From NCBI RefSeq assembly GCF_018860425.1, contig NZ_JAHKPI010000014.1:992329-1056328 (forward strand): a DNA stretch of 64,000 nucleotides, given 5' to 3'. This DNA comes from Marinobacter sp. F3R08. Its GTDB lineage: Bacteria; Pseudomonadota; Gammaproteobacteria; Pseudomonadales; Oleiphilaceae. Each line of letters opens with the position of its first letter. Position 1 is the stretch's first letter. Of this stretch, positions 62,022 through 64,000 are shown piece by piece. The notes under the pieces are model-generated. The model did not search any database and was not told the DNA's origin. It saw only the letters and a list, made by a program, of their open reading frames with translations. Both the position numbers and the translations under genes were made by a program.

Positions 62022-62180
62022 ATGAGTAAGAAAGCCGAGAAGGTAACCCTGACGTCTGCCACGATTGAAGAACAGACCGCTGCGTTTCTGAAGGCCGGTG
62101 GGTCTGTTGAATACGTCGGCAAGGGCAAAAGCGGACAAGTGGCACCCACGGGTTCCAAGCAGATCAGCCTCAAAAAGTAG
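62022..62180 (+). CDS. Small basic protein (52 aa)
   Basis: MSKKAEKVTLTSATIEEQTA, then AFLKAGGSVEYVGKGKSGQV and a Lys-rich tail (APTGSKQISLKK). GGAA lies about 7 bases upstream of the ATG. The F-L-x-x-G-G pattern faintly resembles the tail of the RNA-polymerase-binding protein SutA, but this is only a hint. Followed by a tight hairpin, so it is a self-contained gene. Confidence 0.6.
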   Translation: MSKKAEKVTLTSATIEEQTAAFLKAGGSVEYVGKGKSGQVAPTGSKQISLKK

Positions 62181-62204
62181 CCATGGTGTGTTCCGCACCA
62201 TGGC
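62180..62204 (+). terminator. Hairpin after the 52-residue protein gene
   Basis: Perfect 9-bp stem GCCATGGTG (62180-62188) / CACCATGGC (62196-62204) with a 7-base loop, starting within the stop codon. Lacks a T-tract but sits where a terminator would be, between convergent genes. Confidence 0.6.
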
Positions 62205-62260
62205 CGGGACTACGTCGATTGGGTGCTGATCTGGCACTGGCCGTTACGACCGGCGAGTCC

Positions 62261-63670
62261 TTAGCCGTACCCCATCTGGCCTGGCAACCACAATACAATG
62301 CCGGGTAGGGCGATCAGCGCGGCTATGGTGAGAACATCTGCCACAAAGAAGGGCGTGCAACCCCGGAACACGTCCTGTACCGAGCACTCAGGGCGAACGC
62401 CGGCCACCACAAAGCAATTCAGTCCGATGGGTGGCGTAATCAGGCAAAGTTCCGCCATTTTCACCACGATAATGCCAAACCAGATAGCGCATCCGGTTCC
62501 TGAGACCCCAAACGCCGATTCAGCTGCCGTGACATCGATGCCACCGTTCAGGGCAATGACTGCCGGATAGACCACGGGTAAGGTCAGCAGGAGCATGCCG
62601 ATGGCATCCATGAACATACCCAGAACGGCATAGGCACAAAGGATGAGCAGCAGTGTCAGTAACGGACTCTGGTCCAGACTGACGATCCAGTCTGAGAACG
62701 CACTGGGCAGATCCGCAAAGCCAAGAAAGCGCACATAGATCAGTACGCCCCAGATGATGGCAAAAATCATGGCTGACAATTTGGCCGTTTCCATCAGCGA
62801 GGCTTTGAGTTCTGGCCAGCGGCTGCCGTTATAGAGTGCCATGCAGAGAATCACAAAGGCGCCCAGGGCACCGGCCTCCGTTGGTGTGCCCACACCACCG
62901 TAGATACAAACCATGATGATGCCAATCACCACGAAAATCGGCAGGGCGCCGGGAACCGATTCGAAGCGTTGTTTCCAGGTGTAGCCCCGCACCGGTGGAC
63001 CGAAGTTTTTGCGGGTCATCGCCATAAATATGACAAGCGCGCCGTAAATCAGCGCCGAAAAGGCACCCGGCAGGAACCCGGCCATCAGCAGGGCGCCGAC
63101 GTCCTGTTCCACAATGATGGCGTAGATGACGAGGATGGCTGAGGGCGGAATGAGCGACGCCAGGGTGCCGCCGGCGGCAACCACGCCAGCGGCAAAGCGC
63201 TTGTCATAGCCCAGTTTCAGCATTTCGGGTACGGCGATGCGTGCAAACACCGCGGACGTTGCGACCGATGCGCCTGAAACAGCGGCGAAACCCGCGGTGG
63301 AAAACACTGTCGCCACCCCCATTCCCCCTGGCAACCAGCCAACCCAGCGCTTGGCGGCTTCGAAAAGGGATTTGGTGAGGCCTGCGTGATAGGCCAGAAA
63401 ACCGATCAGGATAAAGGCCGGAATCAATGACAGGGCGAGCGAGGATACTTTGGAATGAGGAATGGTGCCGGCCATCTTGACGGCGACCAGGAAGCCCCGC
63501 TCGAATCCGAGTTTGGCGGAGAAAATCCACACCAGTCCCAGAAAACCCGCCGTTGCTGCGGCGAAGGCAACCCGAACGCCGAGCAGAACAAAGACCAGCA
63601 TTGCTCCGGAGACCCAAAGGCCAATCTCGATGGAATCCATGTTACCCATGGCTTGAAAAAGGTCAGTCAT
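62261..63670 (-). CDS. dctM: TRAP transporter large permease DctM (third system)
   Basis: Membrane protein of 469 residues, longer than the other two DctM proteins. Features: VRVAFAAATAGFLGLVWIF, SGASVATSAVFARIAVPEML, GGTLASLIPPSAILVIYAII and near the end CLITPPIGLNCFVV. Its ATG (63670) overlaps the stop of the upstream small permease by 8 bp, a coupled arrangement. An extra N-terminal stretch and a long loop near GPPVRGYTWKQRFESVPG suggest the branch that handles larger or branched organic acids. Confidence 0.92.
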   Translation of the reverse strand: MTDLFQAMGNMDSIEIGLWVSGAMLVFVLLGVRVAFAAATAGFLGLVWIFSAKLGFERGFLVAVKMAGTIPHSKVSSLALSLIPAFILIGFLAYHAGLTKSLFEAAKRWVGWLPGGMGVATVFSTAGFAAVSGASVATSAVFARIAVPEMLKLGYDKRFAAGVVAAGGTLASLIPPSAILVIYAIIVEQDVGALLMAGFLPGAFSALIYGALVIFMAMTRKNFGPPVRGYTWKQRFESVPGALPIFVVIGIIMVCIYGGVGTPTEAGALGAFVILCMALYNGSRWPELKASLMETAKLSAMIFAIIWGVLIYVRFLGFADLPSAFSDWIVSLDQSPLLTLLLILCAYAVLGMFMDAIGMLLLTLPVVYPAVIALNGGIDVTAAESAFGVSGTGCAIWFGIIVVKMAELCLITPPIGLNCFVVAGVRPECSVQDVFRGCTPFFVADVLTIAALIALPGIVLWLPGQMGYG

Positions 63671-64000
63671 GGTTAGTCTTGTCCTCGTGGCCGCTAACGG
63701 TACTGGCTTCCCGGGCTGCAATTTCGGCGGCGGACTCTACCAGTGGCACCGCCACAGGCTTGTCGCCACCCTGCCTGAGCGCACGGATGTAACCCCAGAG
63801 CTGCAAAAGCAGTCGTAGCGTCAGGATGGTCAGGGCCACAGGAACCACCAGCTTGGCTGGCCAGGTTGGCAGATTGATGTCCAGTGATGAGTCGCCGATG
63901 GAGTAGGCTCGCCAGAAATGCATGTAGCTGCCGTAGATCAGCACGGAAGTGATCATCAGCATTAACAGGGTTGTGATCATCTCGGTGAACCACAGGTAGC
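63663..64000 (-). CDS. dctQ: TRAP transporter small permease DctQ (third system, 5' part beyond window)
   Basis: Open to the right edge of the window; visible part covers the C-terminal two helices (MLMITSVLIYGSYMHFWRAY and LVVPVALTILTLRLLLQLWG) and an unusually long charged C-terminal tail (GHEDKTNHD end). Reading continues upstream as YLWFTEMITTLLM, so the start lies outside. Overlaps dctM by 8 bp. The binding protein dctP is presumably further right. Confidence 0.85.
   Translation of the reverse strand, partial: YLWFTEMITTLLMLMITSVLIYGSYMHFWRAYSIGDSSLDINLPTWPAKLVVPVALTILTLRLLLQLWGYIRALRQGGDKPVAVPLVESAAEIAAREASTVSGHEDKTNHD

Overview
The window looks like a chromosomal segment of a marine gammaproteobacterium, most likely Marinobacter or a close relative. 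This is an inference from moderately high G+C, three TRAP transporter sets, UreJ next to urease, GcvA-type LysR, RadD, and a beta-helix lipoprotein/diheme cytochrome pair. No rRNA, tRNA or CRISPR array was seen. Both ends cut genes: ureC on the left and a TRAP small permease on the right.

Layout. 1-4.2 kb: end of a urease operon (ureC-E-F-G-J) closed by a strong terminator. 4.3-14.3 kb: an accessory island, visibly more A+T-rich in places. It holds a two-gene HerA-ATPase/DUF4297-like nuclease defence candidate, a very unusual 906-residue Hsp70-like protein, and four small plus-strand genes separated by copies of a dispersed inverted-repeat element (core AACCGGGACAGAT). 14.3-20.8 kb: a minus-strand catabolic operon (dctP-dctQ-dctM-asparaginase-tartrate/malate dehydrogenase-gntR-allA) with clustered GntR-type operators upstream. 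21-30 kb: thioredoxin 2, several one-component regulators beside transporters (LysR, EamA/AraC, Glt symporter), lipoproteins, a MerR/cation-efflux pair with a textbook 19-bp-spacer promoter, and a PAS-GGDEF protein. 30-41 kb: a winged-helix/TPR regulator, an ArsR/permease metal pair with palindromic operators, radD, DoxX-like protein, a haem/flavin reductase with a coupled 35-residue membrane peptide, a CoA-transferase, adenine deaminase and a MOSC protein. 41-51 kb: nitrate-sensing chemoreceptor, bestrophin, a PAS-GAF-PAS-GGDEF-EAL protein, a second TRAP operon and a YeiH exporter. 51-64 kb: small membrane proteins, a zinc-free MDR oxidoreductase, Na/Pi symporter, a membrane AraC regulator with a beta-helix lipoprotein/cytochrome operon, and a third TRAP operon running off the edge.

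The most interesting lead is the Hsp70-like protein. The canonical N-terminal phosphate-1 loop is absent from its N-terminus but present near residue 591, after the rest of the nucleotide-binding and substrate-binding-like regions, as if permuted. It lies 830 bp from the HerA/nuclease pair inside the same island. Other leads are the dispersed REPIN/MITE-like repeats, the uncharacterised amide/ureido-acid catabolic cluster with its operator array, and the lipoprotein/cytochrome pair. All function calls come from reading motifs and context; no database search was run.
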